Source: Symsagittifera roscoffensis (lineage: Eukaryota > Xenacoelomorpha > Acoela > Convolutidae). From it: a stretch of DNA of 64,000 nt. The stretch covers positions 17,559,623-17,623,622 of the forward strand of contig NC_087065.1 in the NCBI RefSeq assembly GCF_963678635.1, written 5' to 3'. Of the stretch, positions 1-12,000 are shown one piece after another (the first letter of the stretch is position 1; each line of letters opens with the position of its first letter). Position numbers and translations under genes: made by a program. The notes under the pieces were generated by a model, which searched no databases, was not told where the DNA came from, and worked only from the letters and a program-made list of their open reading frames with translations.

Positions 1-92
1 GGTTGTCCCGATGAGTTGCCTGATCACGCCGCTCGATCAATCGACATGGGACTGCTGATGGTGGATGCCATTGCACGCTTCGATCAAGACAG
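1..92 (+). CDS. Adenylate cyclase exon 1 of window (C1a, partial)
   Basis: Open from the first base in frame 1: GCPDELPDHAARSIDMGL and onward to FDQD. This matches the C1a stretch after the second metal-binding Asp of class III cyclases (G-L/C-P...DHA...MGL). It ends at CAG|gtaagc, a consensus donor, leaving two bases of a split Arg codon. The upstream part of the exon is outside the window. Confidence 0.88.
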
Positions 93-3000
93 GTAAGCGA
101 AGAGTCCGAACCAAAATTGATATTCATACTTGCAACCGATTTGTATAGATTCACCAGCTTATTACCAAGTTTCCTAATGTGCGAGTTGTTGTAGCTAAAA
201 TTCACGAAACGTGTTCGCGCTCACATTTCTACTTTGACAATCAAATGTTTGGTTTTTTTGATTTTTGAGGCACTTATTTAAACGCTCTCAAACAATTTAA
301 TTCCAAACTTCGCCAAAAAAACTGCTGTTGGTTTTTAGCTTCATAAGTAGATTTGGATCTTTGAACAAAGTGAGCAATCTCTCTCCGAAATCTACAAAGG
401 GAAGAGATCGTTCTCTTCGTTATCATTGAGGGGAAAATGTTCGCATGGGTAGATTTTTTTCACCCAACTCCTCTCCTTGCATTTTTATTCCAATCTCAGC
501 GTTGTCAAATTTCACTGAAACTATCGTTGGCGAAAAAATTTAACTATTGTGAACAATTTTGTGTTTTTCTGCATAGTTTGAATTGTAACATAATTAACGC
601 ATAAGAAAACGTATTAAAACTTAAATACGTGTAAAATTTGAAATGAGCGGAGAAGGGCCTGGAATTAAAAAACCGTGTGTTTCAATGATTGTGCATAAAA
701 ATTAACTCCTGATTTTTTTTTCTGAAGATCGATTTATTCAATTGAAAAACTGTTGACTACATCATATCATCATATCGCCTCATTTTATAATTCAATGAAG
801 GAGAAGAGAAAATGGTCAACCAAGTGATATGTAGGGGCGAGGAAGTGGAAATGCGAGTGGGCATCCACAGTGGGAAGGTGATGTGTGGCTTCGTGGGCAA
901 CACCAGGTACAAGTACGATGTGCTCTCCGCCGACGTCTTCAAGGCCAATGACATGGAGTCATGTGGTAGGTTAAGAGACCAATCAGTATTCAACCAATCT
1001 ACTGCGACAACCGATGAGGTAGAAATAACAATAATTTATGATGAAGAAGATTATAACTATTATTGCGATTTGTTAAAACTATATATAATTTAAAAAAATC
1101 GCAGTATTGGAGTTATTACGTTCTTCTTCATCTAAAAATTGTTTAAACTTCTACCTCATCGGTTCTACCTCACACAACTCCGAATTTCAACATTTACAAT
1201 GAAACAATTGTTGTAGTGTTCCAATTATCGTAAAACCACTCAAATTCAAGACCTGAGAAAGATCTTGAGGGCAGAAAAGAAAACATTGCAAATTTATTTA
1301 TCTACATTTGAACATAACCGGGTCTAAGCTTTCCGCGACTAAAGTCCGCGTAAAATCCGCGACTAAACTTTCAACTTTGACGGTCGTGCCGATGTTAACT
1401 CCGCAATCGAAAATCTTTAGTCTAGACAGGGTTGTCAAGTCGCGGACAAAGTCTGGAAACTTCGGTCGCAATAGTCTGGAAGTTAGTCGCGATAATCTGC
1501 GGAAGTAAGACGCGGTTGACCTTTGACTGAGTCGAAAACTTGTCTATTTGCTACCTCACTTAAGATTCTATCAATTATACTTATCACTTCGGTCTAGAGT
1601 CTAAAAAAACCGAATTTCAGTTGCGGCGTTCTTAAAATACCCATTATTGGTTGCAACACTCTGCAAATATCAAAATTCGGTAGCGGAACGTCTGATCAGA
1701 ATAAAACTACATTTTCGGCCCTTGTTAGGGAGTAGAAAAGTGTCTCTATCCGGATTTTTGTAGTTTGTTGAAGACCATAACACATAAAGAGAAACTGGAT
1801 ACTTAATCAAAAAGTCTAATAAATTGAGAATGCTAACTTTTTTCAAAGCTGAAGAGCTAAAGGCAGATAAATCTTGTAGTAAAGTTTTTGACTGTTGCAG
1901 AAAAGAAGCTCACAAGCTGTGAACATCAATTTTACCGAGCTACAGTTCGATTTTGCGAGACTGTATACCAAGACTAAATGTACTTTGTACACTCTATCGT
2001 TGAATAATTAACCCAGTTACCATGGACCTAGTGAAAAAATTTTAAGAATAAAAAAGCAGGTGGTGGTGGGGGGACGAAAAAGCCGTACTAAACGTTCTAA
2101 GACTCATACCGACTGATTTCTAAGACTCATCTGATTGCTTTCTAGGAGAGGCAGGTAAAGTTCACGTGTCTAAGGAGACATGTGACTACTTAAGTGGGAG
2201 TGACCGGGAGAGGTTTGAGTTTGAGCAGAATGACGACATGGAGACGCGGAAGGGGACCACGATCGAACACATGACCACCTTCTTCGTCACTAGAAAGGCC
2301 GAACGGGACTCTAAGTAAATAAACAGTTCAGTTAAATTTTTTTATCTTGCTGATCTTGTGTTGGGCTCTTTTCTATTCTCTCGTTAAATTTCGTAAATGG
2401 AAGTCATAATTCACGTGTTTAAGAGTCATTACACTAAGGTGATTCATTAATCAAAATTTATATAATCTCTATAATCGGACCAAGGCTGTCGCATACATTT
2501 TTCAAACTGAGCAAAATTAAGGCAATTTTTTATCGTTAAGTTGGCAAAATTTGATGATTCTTACGTGAAACAAAATCATAATAAATGGGTCGCCAAAATG
2601 AACTTTTTGCGACCGAAAGTCCATACTCCCACAAGAGGCTTGAGTTTCACAAAGTCGCAACATGTGTCGCGCAAAGTCGCAAGATAGCTAAAATTGGGTC
2701 GCACAAAGTCGCTACATGAGTTGCGCATTATAAAAAAGTATCGAGCAATTTAAATAATGGAATTGTTGGTCGTAAAAACTCGAAAAACATTTTTCGGTGA
2801 TCGGACATATTCGAAATGGATTTTTTCAGTCGAAACGCTTCTCGGCCGGGAAAAATTGTTTTTTTTTTGGTCAGACCTGGTCAAAATAATTTTCCTTAGT
2901 CGAACATAGTCAAAACACAGACACTTTTTGTCGGGTCGGTCGAAATATATGGAGCCTGGTTCGAGTCGGTCAAACATCAAATGCACAAATCAAACCGGGT

Positions 3001-6000
3001 CCCGCAAAGTCGCAAAATGCTCATTTTGAGGCCCAATGGTTGCAACATGAGCTTGCCTTTTTTGGGTCGCGCAAAGTCGCAACATACCTGTTTTGAGTAG
3101 CACAAAGTCGCGCAAATTTCTTCGGTCGTACAAAGTCTCCACATGCTCATCTTGAGTTGCAATGGTCGCAACATACCTGATTTGGGCCGCACAAGGCTGT
3201 CGCATACATTTTTCAAACTGAGCAAAATTAAGACAATTTTTTATCGTTAAGCTGGAACAGTTCAAGCGGAAGACTTCGAGCCGGGTAACAGTTCAGGTGC
3301 TGCATTTAGTCGATTAATTAACCAAAAAACCTTGAGTTTACTTAGTTTTTAATATTTTAATAAAAATAGCATAATAATGATAGGTTTCGCGAAGTTCAGA
3401 GTCTATTATGGGTTATCACGCCTGTGTAAGCATAGTTCGTTTGTATTAACCCACATTCAGGCCTGAATCACGTTTTGACAGTTCCGACCAATCTTAACAT
3501 AAACCAGATCAACCATGGCAGAAGCAGAACTGAAAAAAAAATGAGGAAAATATATATTTTTTCCTTTTAGATAAAAAATTTTGAGCAAAAAAAACACTTA
3601 ATCAGATCGGAAAATTTTCCTTGACCTTAACAGTTTCTCAACATTTTGCTTGTTCATTATGAAAATTTTTTTGACCATCTCTGCTTTTTGATTACCTAAC
3701 TTCCAGTTCTCTACAGCATTTATGAGGATTTTATGAAACTTGTTGACAGACTCCCGTTCAGAAAAAAATTCATTCAAAGACCCAACCTTAACATTTATCC
3801 AAACAACAACTTATTCAGATTTGAAATTTTCTCCTCGATTTTGATAGCTCTCCCAATATAATCTCGTCCTCTGCAATGTTTGCAGCAAATTTTCCGCATT
3901 TTCCGCATTTGTTGCCTGCTCGACCTATTGCACGGTAGTTCAGCAGATGCCCTTTTTAAAATTGTTATCAGCAGTTTCTGCAACTTAATGTCTCAGAAGC
4001 ATTCCGAATTGGTTTGTATTTATCCTTTTTGTGTATGTTGGTCGAGTATGAATTTAAGTTAGTGCTGGTGCGTCCAAGTTTCTTTTTGGTGTTTTGTAAA
4101 ATATAGGCTCAAGCCTTATTGGGTGTTGATTATCGGATACATAGCTTGTTCTGGACTGAAATTTTGTGAGATTTTGGTCAAGACATTGTTCTTTACCAGC
4201 TCCGCATCCTGTTCGTCTAACTAGTCAGGTCAATAAAAAACCCATTGATTTGATCCAAATGATCATGTTCATGGAAAGATTTTGGAAAAAGATTCAATGA
4301 AAAAGTGTTCCAGTCTTTTGCAGAACAAAATCAATAAAAAAACACTCAACCAGATTGAATAGTTTTCTCGACCCTGACAGTTTTCCAAGCATAATCATGT
4401 CATCAGATCTTGTTGAAAATGGCGGAATACTTCAACATCTAGTGGCAATGATTAAATCAGTAAATTGAGAATGAAACAATTTGACTTTGAAGTTATGGTT
4501 GACTTTGAAGTTATTTTGTCGAATTAAGCACTATATTTTCAGGACTTACTGAAACGCATTCAAGTAAAAGGAGTCCTATCATTTTGCGGAGGGCCACAGT
4601 AATCTAAAGGTTATTCTAAGTCCATTATCTTTGTTTAAAATGTGTTGATTTCATTTTCCAGAAAAAGGCAAACCAGCCTATTCCCCAGTTGACAAAGATG
4701 ACTAATCTTCTAAGATCTTGTAAAATTCTTGTAGATATGAATGACCTATCTTGTAAGATCTTGTATGTGTTGTAAAATTTTTGCAAGATCTTACAAGACA
4801 ACTTGCAATTTCACTAAGCTCGTTCTGATAGTTTTGCTAGCTCAAAACGATCAGAGTCACGTGAACTAAACAATTTCGTTTTTTTAAGATGATCAAAAAA
4901 AGATTTCAAAGCAACTTGAAAGTCTGAAAGAAAGTGAGTCATCTTCAGAAATCTTCTCGATTTTTTTAATAGATTTGGCGTATTTAATATATCACTTAAG
5001 GTAGCTGAGTAAAATTCTTAAATTTTCATTTAAAGCTTTAAATGTGTAGTGACCTTGTCATGATGTGGATTCTTGTTATGACATTTAAAAGCTTTTTTTT
5101 TTGGCTACGAACAAGGTTTTATTTGGTAGCGGCGGCATTGTTTTTGGTACTTTATGGTTTATTTGCTAAGTTTTAAATAACGGCAAAGCGTGGATTGTTT
5201 TTTTATTGAGATGCCAAATTTTTAAAAATCAGTTCCATCTTTAGTTAACGATATCACAAAAGCAACTAAATCTTTATACTGTAGTTAGTAATGATAATGA
5301 TAATGAGAATCAAAATAAATATAATAATCTCAATATTCAGAATAATAATTATTATAGCAGACATTAAAGCCATGACATTCGTAATGACAAAAAAAATTGT
5401 ACCTACCGTGCATTCCAGCGGTGCTATCGGTAAGTCTTAACAAGCTTGTCTACCCGCATCCAGTTTCAAGCGTTAATAATCGATTATAATATGATTTTAG
5501 TACCAATCTTATAAAAATTGAGAAAAAACTTATTTTAATCCATTAATTATTGACTAGAATCTCTCTTTTTGAAATCAAATATAATCAATTACAATACATT
5601 ATAACCGACTATAGTCAATTTTTTTAAATCGATTTTCCAAAATGCTCGTTTTGCAGAAATCCATGATAATTGATTATAATTGTTTATAATCCCTTTTGTT
5701 TGCCCATTTTGTCTTCGACCTTTCATCTGAATTGCTTATATTTTATCCTTTTTGTAGACGTTGGTTTATGAGAAAAATGGGATAATTGCTTTAGCATTTT
5801 TCAAATCAATTCAAATTTATAACCTTTTTTTTCCATTTCTGCTTGATTATGGTTGTTTCGTGATGCAGCTTTTTTTCGACCACCAAAATATCAGCACACT
5901 GCTTCAGTTTCATAGTTTTTATAGAAGAATTGTATTTCACCTACCGCGGGATTCTTTCAACTAATAAGAAGGGATCTCTATGAAACTTTTGTTTCGTGGT

Positions 6001-9000
6001 AAAACTTCGTGTTCAGATGAACCAAAGAGTGACAAGACATCTCATTTATAGAGATTTTTGACATAAAATCTTATAATCTATTATAATATATTTTAATTGA
6101 TCATCAGAGATTATAAGATATTATAATAGTTTATAAGAGATTATAAGAGATTTTAGGAAAAATCACAATCAATTATAATTGATTATAATCTATTATAATG
6201 TCACGAAAAATGTTGTCATTATAATGGATTATAAATCGTTTAGACATCTAAATTTGGCGTTTATAATTAATTAAAAGTTTGATAAAAGCACAATTATAAT
6301 TGCAATTTAATAGATTATTTTCTCTTTTTACTGAGTGCGGGTAAATATAGTTAGTTTCCATTTTTTCTCCATATTTCAGACTGAGTTATTTTAATGAGCG
6401 AAACTGTCCTTTGTTTGGAATTCAAAGCTTTTTTTTGGAGTCAAAGATTTTCAAAAAAATAAGTCTGTTTTTTTGTTCCTCGCACTCATCGGCTCTTTTC
6501 CAACTGTCTGTTGGCTAGGTTTATAATCACCCAATCGGTCAGCTTGATTTTTTCTGTAACAATCGGACCAGATGAATGAAAGTTTTGTAAGTTATTAGCA
6601 GGGAAAAAAGCTTGATGGTTTTGTAACTGTTAGTATTTGCAGTGACTCTTACTTGGAGTACAACTCGGCAGTCGTGCGGACTCCCTCCAGATCTCAATCT
6701 AGATCAGCCCTCAGCAGGGGATCCTCGCTCTTAGCCAGCCAACATCAGTTGGACATCGGACTCTATCCCCCTCCGGGGGCATCAGGGGAGATCGAGCTAG
6801 GGACAGAGTACCCAGTGGTGCCACCCAACTACCCGATGAGAAAAGATGATAGGTTCCTCGTGAACACGTAAGATATAATCTGCTGTACAATTTTCCTTAT
6901 GATGAAAGAGGCCTTTTCTTTTTTGATTGTGTTTTCAAAAACAGCCCGTTTTTAAACCCCTTTCACCTCATCGAATAAGATTGAATTTATATATTTAAAG
7001 AAAAATAGGACTCTTTTTCCTCTCCCCTAACGCATAAAATTTCAATTTTATGGTATATCAATTTTATTTCAATTTTATCATGAGGTAAGTATGAAGACCA
7101 AATATGTTTCTCAGGGCCTAATTAGTCCGCAAGCCAAATTTTGTAATTTTTGCAATTGTGAAAAAGAAACAAAAGGAAAAAAAGCAAACATCAAAAGAGT
7201 CAAAATAGCAAACGTATTCTGCTTCGAACTCATTTTTGATGAACGATGGAAGCACTCTTATATAGGTTTTGATGATTTTTGCTTTTTTTATTCAGAAAAG
7301 TTCTTAAAACTTGTTCACGCTCAATTTTGATTTTTCGCGGTTTGACTTGTGATTCCTTTTGCATTTTTCATTGCTAAAAGGAAGGCAATTTCCAGTATCG
7401 AACAGCAAAAGTGTTAAGTTCAAATTTTAGTTTCGAAGTCGAAACTTAACGAGACTGCCTGTATCAGGGCGAGGCCCTGAATTTTCCAACTGCCTTTTAA
7501 GGTCTATGGAACAGTAAAAACATGAAAAAAAATTTTAAAATTTATTTTTTTTTAATTTAAGATTTTTGCGAAAATCATCCTACGGCACGCCATATTAAGT
7601 GTAAAGTGATAGACTTCGCTCCTATTAACAAATCAATTATGTCAAAAAAGCTTCCTTCAGACAATTTGGAACGATTTCTAAGATGGATTAAATCTCCTCT
7701 TACGCGTTAATAGCGCGAAATATATCGCGCGCTAATTGTCGCAAATTGGCCAAAATGGCATTCTATAAATCCCCATAAATTTACAGAAAATTATCACAGG
7801 TGAAGTATATTCTGGATTTAAGCTCATGACAACAATACGTTTTGAATGATGTTAAAAATCTGGTCAAAAATGGCTAGTTAAAAAGTCGAAATTTGCCTGA
7901 AGAAAAAAACGCACCCCGAGCGCAAATATTCCGTTACTTCTGTTATGAGATTTCCCAGCAAAATATAAGTTTAATCTATTGATCCAGTTGGCTCTTTTTC
8001 CCCCACCTCACACAAGCATCAATTTTATGGTGTAATTTGTGGATTTACAAGGTTAAACATGAATGCCAAATATATTTGTCATGAGCTACTCTGAAACATT
8101 TTTGAAATTTTTGAAACATTCGGACAACCTGAACAAAACTTCACCAGTAAAATTTTGCAGGTGGGAGAAAAGGAAAAAGGGTAATCCAGTTTTCGCAAAT
8201 TGGGTTAATTTGAACAAAAAAATTTCCATCACAAAGAATTCTACAAATTGAAACAGCTTTAAGGACATCTATTTTTTTTCTTCGAATTTCAAAAATTGAA
8301 AGTTTTTGAAGAATTAAGTTGGCTTTTTTCAGTTTCCTTGCGTTCATTACTCTTTTCCAACTGTCAATTGGCTTTGTGTTTTTTTTCCGCTAAATACGAA
8401 TTGTGAAATTGTGAAACATGTATTTTTACTGCGAAACGGAGCTATTGGATGTGATGTGTATTAGTATGAACCAGAAGCGAGTATATCTGGACTGGTACAA
8501 TCTGGACAGCATGACGTGGGCATTAACGTTCAGAGAAGCAGAAAATGAGCAGAAGTTCCATACATTTTACCAGGCAAGTGAAGAAACTCAAGAGCAATGA
8601 AACAAATAGTGTTCAAATTTCCGCTCTTTTCTAACCCTACCCCACATTTGAAACAAAAACTATTTTAACCAGGGGCGGACTGGATGGGGGGGGGGGGGGG
8701 TATGGGGGAGGTGGATTACGCCTTTTCTCAGGTATTCGACCCCCTACTTTTTAAGAAATCCATTTTTGACCGACCGACCCTAAGTTTTTTCTAAAGGCGC
8801 CATTGGCGCTAATATATACAAATTTGAGCGGGAGCGCGCGCCAAAAAAAAAACAATTTTTCTTTCAAATTTTTTAAAAATTGCCCACACACGGCTTTCTT
8901 GACCTGTTTTTTCCGAAATTTGAACGCCTTTTCTCAGGTATTCGACCCCCTACTTTTTAAGAAATCCATTTTTGACCGACCGACCCTAAGTTTTTTCTAA

Positions 9001-12000
9001 AGGCGCCATTGGCGCTAATATATACAAATTTGAGCGGGAGCGCGCGCCAAAAAAAAACAATTTTTCTTTCAAATTTTTTAAAAATTGCCCACACACGGCT
9101 TTCTTGACCTGTTTTTTCCAAAATTTGCCTGCCGCGCAGAAAGTTTGGCCAAAACAGCGTCTTTTTAGTGCCCCCCCCCCCCCCCCCCCCCTGATCCGCC
9201 CGTGATTTCAACATTGTCATAATGCAACAAAGTTGGCAAACGTTAGTGATCAAACCAACTGCAAACATCGATTTAAACGGCAAATTTTACACTGTAGCAT
9301 CACACATTTAGCCAAGATATCGGCACGTAAAACAACTATGAATTTTTTTTGTGAGCAGGGGGAGAGTGGATTTTGGATTTTTGGATTTTTGGAGTTTTGG
9401 ATATTGGAATTCAACAGTTAAGAACAACAAACCCCCTCTTTTGCCAAAGAGGTTGGGGGATAGTAAACGAGACGCAATTGAAGCAAAATTACGAGACTAA
9501 TATTGTGTTTTGTTGTTACAGCATAAGTTGAATGCGCCGGACGAGGAGAGTGACTTTGTGCTGACAAACACGAAGAGCATCAGTCTGAGCAACAGGACCA
9601 CGTCCACCATAGACTATGCATTCTCCATCCTACACATCATCACACTCTTCACTATCTGCTATGTCAGTCTTTTTTTTTTACCTTCCACTAATGGAGATAG
9701 CAAAAAGCCTGTATAAAGTTTGTTTTCGAAAAAAAAATTGTCTGTGAAATGCTCGTCAATCCAATTCTTCATGCGGAAGTTGCATGACTGACGAAAAAAT
9801 ACCTGGTTATCCACAGGGACGGCGGGGTGGGACGCTTTCTTTTCCCTCAGGGATTCGACCCCTTACCGACCCAAAGGGTCCCCCATTAGAACTATTTTCA
9901 GATATCCAATTTTGGCTGACGGACCCTAAAATTTTTTAAAGGCCAAAAAATTCTTATTTTAAGAGAAGCGCGCGCCTTCTTGGCCTAATTTTTGTTCAGA
10001 ATTTTGCCCACGGCGCACAAATTTTGGCCAAAACAGGGACTATTTAGTGCTTTGGGAGAGCTCGGAAAACCAATTGGGTCGACCTAAAAAAAAAGTCGAA
10101 TAAATTTCAAAATTTTTTTGAAAATCTGCCCCACCCTCGAGAAAATCTTAGATCCGCCCCTGGTTATCCAGTTTTTACTAAATGGAACAGTAAATCTACG
10201 AAAAGAACCTAATCGGAATTAGTTTTCGAAAAAACAAAAGTTGATAGGTGATTTTTTTCTTTGGATTTTGAAAGTTAAAAATTGCTCAAAATTATTTAAT
10301 AATTTTCTAACACTTTTACGCTTTTACTACCATTTCTCTTGGCAATGTTCAAGGTTTGTCTATAAAGATCTAACCGATTAGTTGTACATAGTAGTACTTC
10401 GTACTTCGTGATAATTTTTCCTTACAGATTTGCATATGAATAGTCACTGAAGTAAGGGGAAAAGTCAATTGATTGAAATTGAAGACGTAAAATATTGCGG
10501 ACCATTATTGATGTATCCCGTACCCAACGGAGGCTGTTTTTCTAGATGGAAATTTTATCTAGAATATCTAGCCTAGCTTTTTCGTACTTTCCGTGCAGAA
10601 GTGATCTGTTTCTTTTCTAGTTCAGGAATAAACAGTTTCTGGAAAGAAATAACCAGAAATCAGTTCACTGCTCAGCCGCATCAAGATAAACATGCTCTTA
10701 TTTTATTCCTGCTCTCAAGATAAACATTTCTCTTATGTTCCTTTAATTTTCTTGCGTGCGAAGAATAAATAATGACCAGTTGGAGAAAAAATTGAGGATA
10801 AATTAGGTGAAGTCGGAAATGAATGAGGTCGTTCCCAGTTGACTTTTTCTCTGGATTAAACGTGATTAAACGTTATTGATAAGTTTTCCCAAAAAAAATT
10901 AGTGCGGAGTTGTTTATGCAGCAAAAACCCCGCAGCTTCATCTTTCCCACTAAAAGAAAAATTTTCGAGTAATAGATCAAAAACTGACCTTTTCCGAAGT
11001 CTGGATCCAATTTTCTTCACAGAGAAGGTTCATCAACTCTTTCCCGCACCGAAGTTTTATGGGTAATAATCGATTATTATGAATCTTCGTTGACTAAAAT
11101 GTTGTCTGTATAATCGATTATCATGTCAAATTTAGACCACGTAATCGATTTTTAATAGATTATTTTGGAAAACTTTAAATCCATTATAATCCATTATAAT
11201 CGATTATATTGGATTTTTATTGACTAAAATGTTGTCTATATAATCGAATATCATGGCATAATTAGACCACGTGATCAATTTTTAATCAATTATTTTTGAA
11301 AAAAATTTATATCCATTATAATCCATTATAGTCGATTTTAATCCATTTTTGTCAACAATATAATCGATTTTTTTTCATACCTAAATACAATATAATCGAT
11401 TATAATCCTTTTTTTTTCAAAAAAAAGTTCTTGAAAAGCCAATCATTTGCTTAATTTTCAGAATCAACTATCTCACGACTCATCTTTTAAAAAGCATGCA
11501 AAAGATGAAAAATTACAAAACAATTATTATATCTTTTAATGAAATAATCTCAATAATTTCATAATTCTTCCATTTGGAGGAGCTTCCCGATTGCTGTAGC
11601 ATCTGTGGACTATTTGTATCGTCGTGAGCCGAATCCTCCTCCACGAACACTGCACCCTTTCCGAACATGGGTGCTCCTGCTAAGTATTGCATCTTGTGCA
11701 TCTCATCTGCAATGGCCATGCCCCCCTGCGAAGAGAGAAATGGGTGAGAAAGGGGGGCTATGTTGACACTGGAGGACACTTTGAATTTGGTGGTGGCTGT
11801 TGTGGTCTCCTCAAATCTACAAAAATGGTTGACTGAAAAAGTTATTAAATAGTTGCATTTACATCGGCACAAAAGGTCGACAAAGCTTTAAAGTTTTTGT
11901 TGAAAATTCAACACCTGCTTCCCGGTTGAAAGAAAAATTAAACTCCGCGCCAGTTTAAAATTGCAGATTGATAATTAACTCAAGTTATCATTACACAAGA

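Noticed and set aside
812-834. Upstream ATG extending exon 2
   Set aside because: It breaks phase with exon 1 and adds residues absent from the family. The AG at 833-834 fits both phase and homology.
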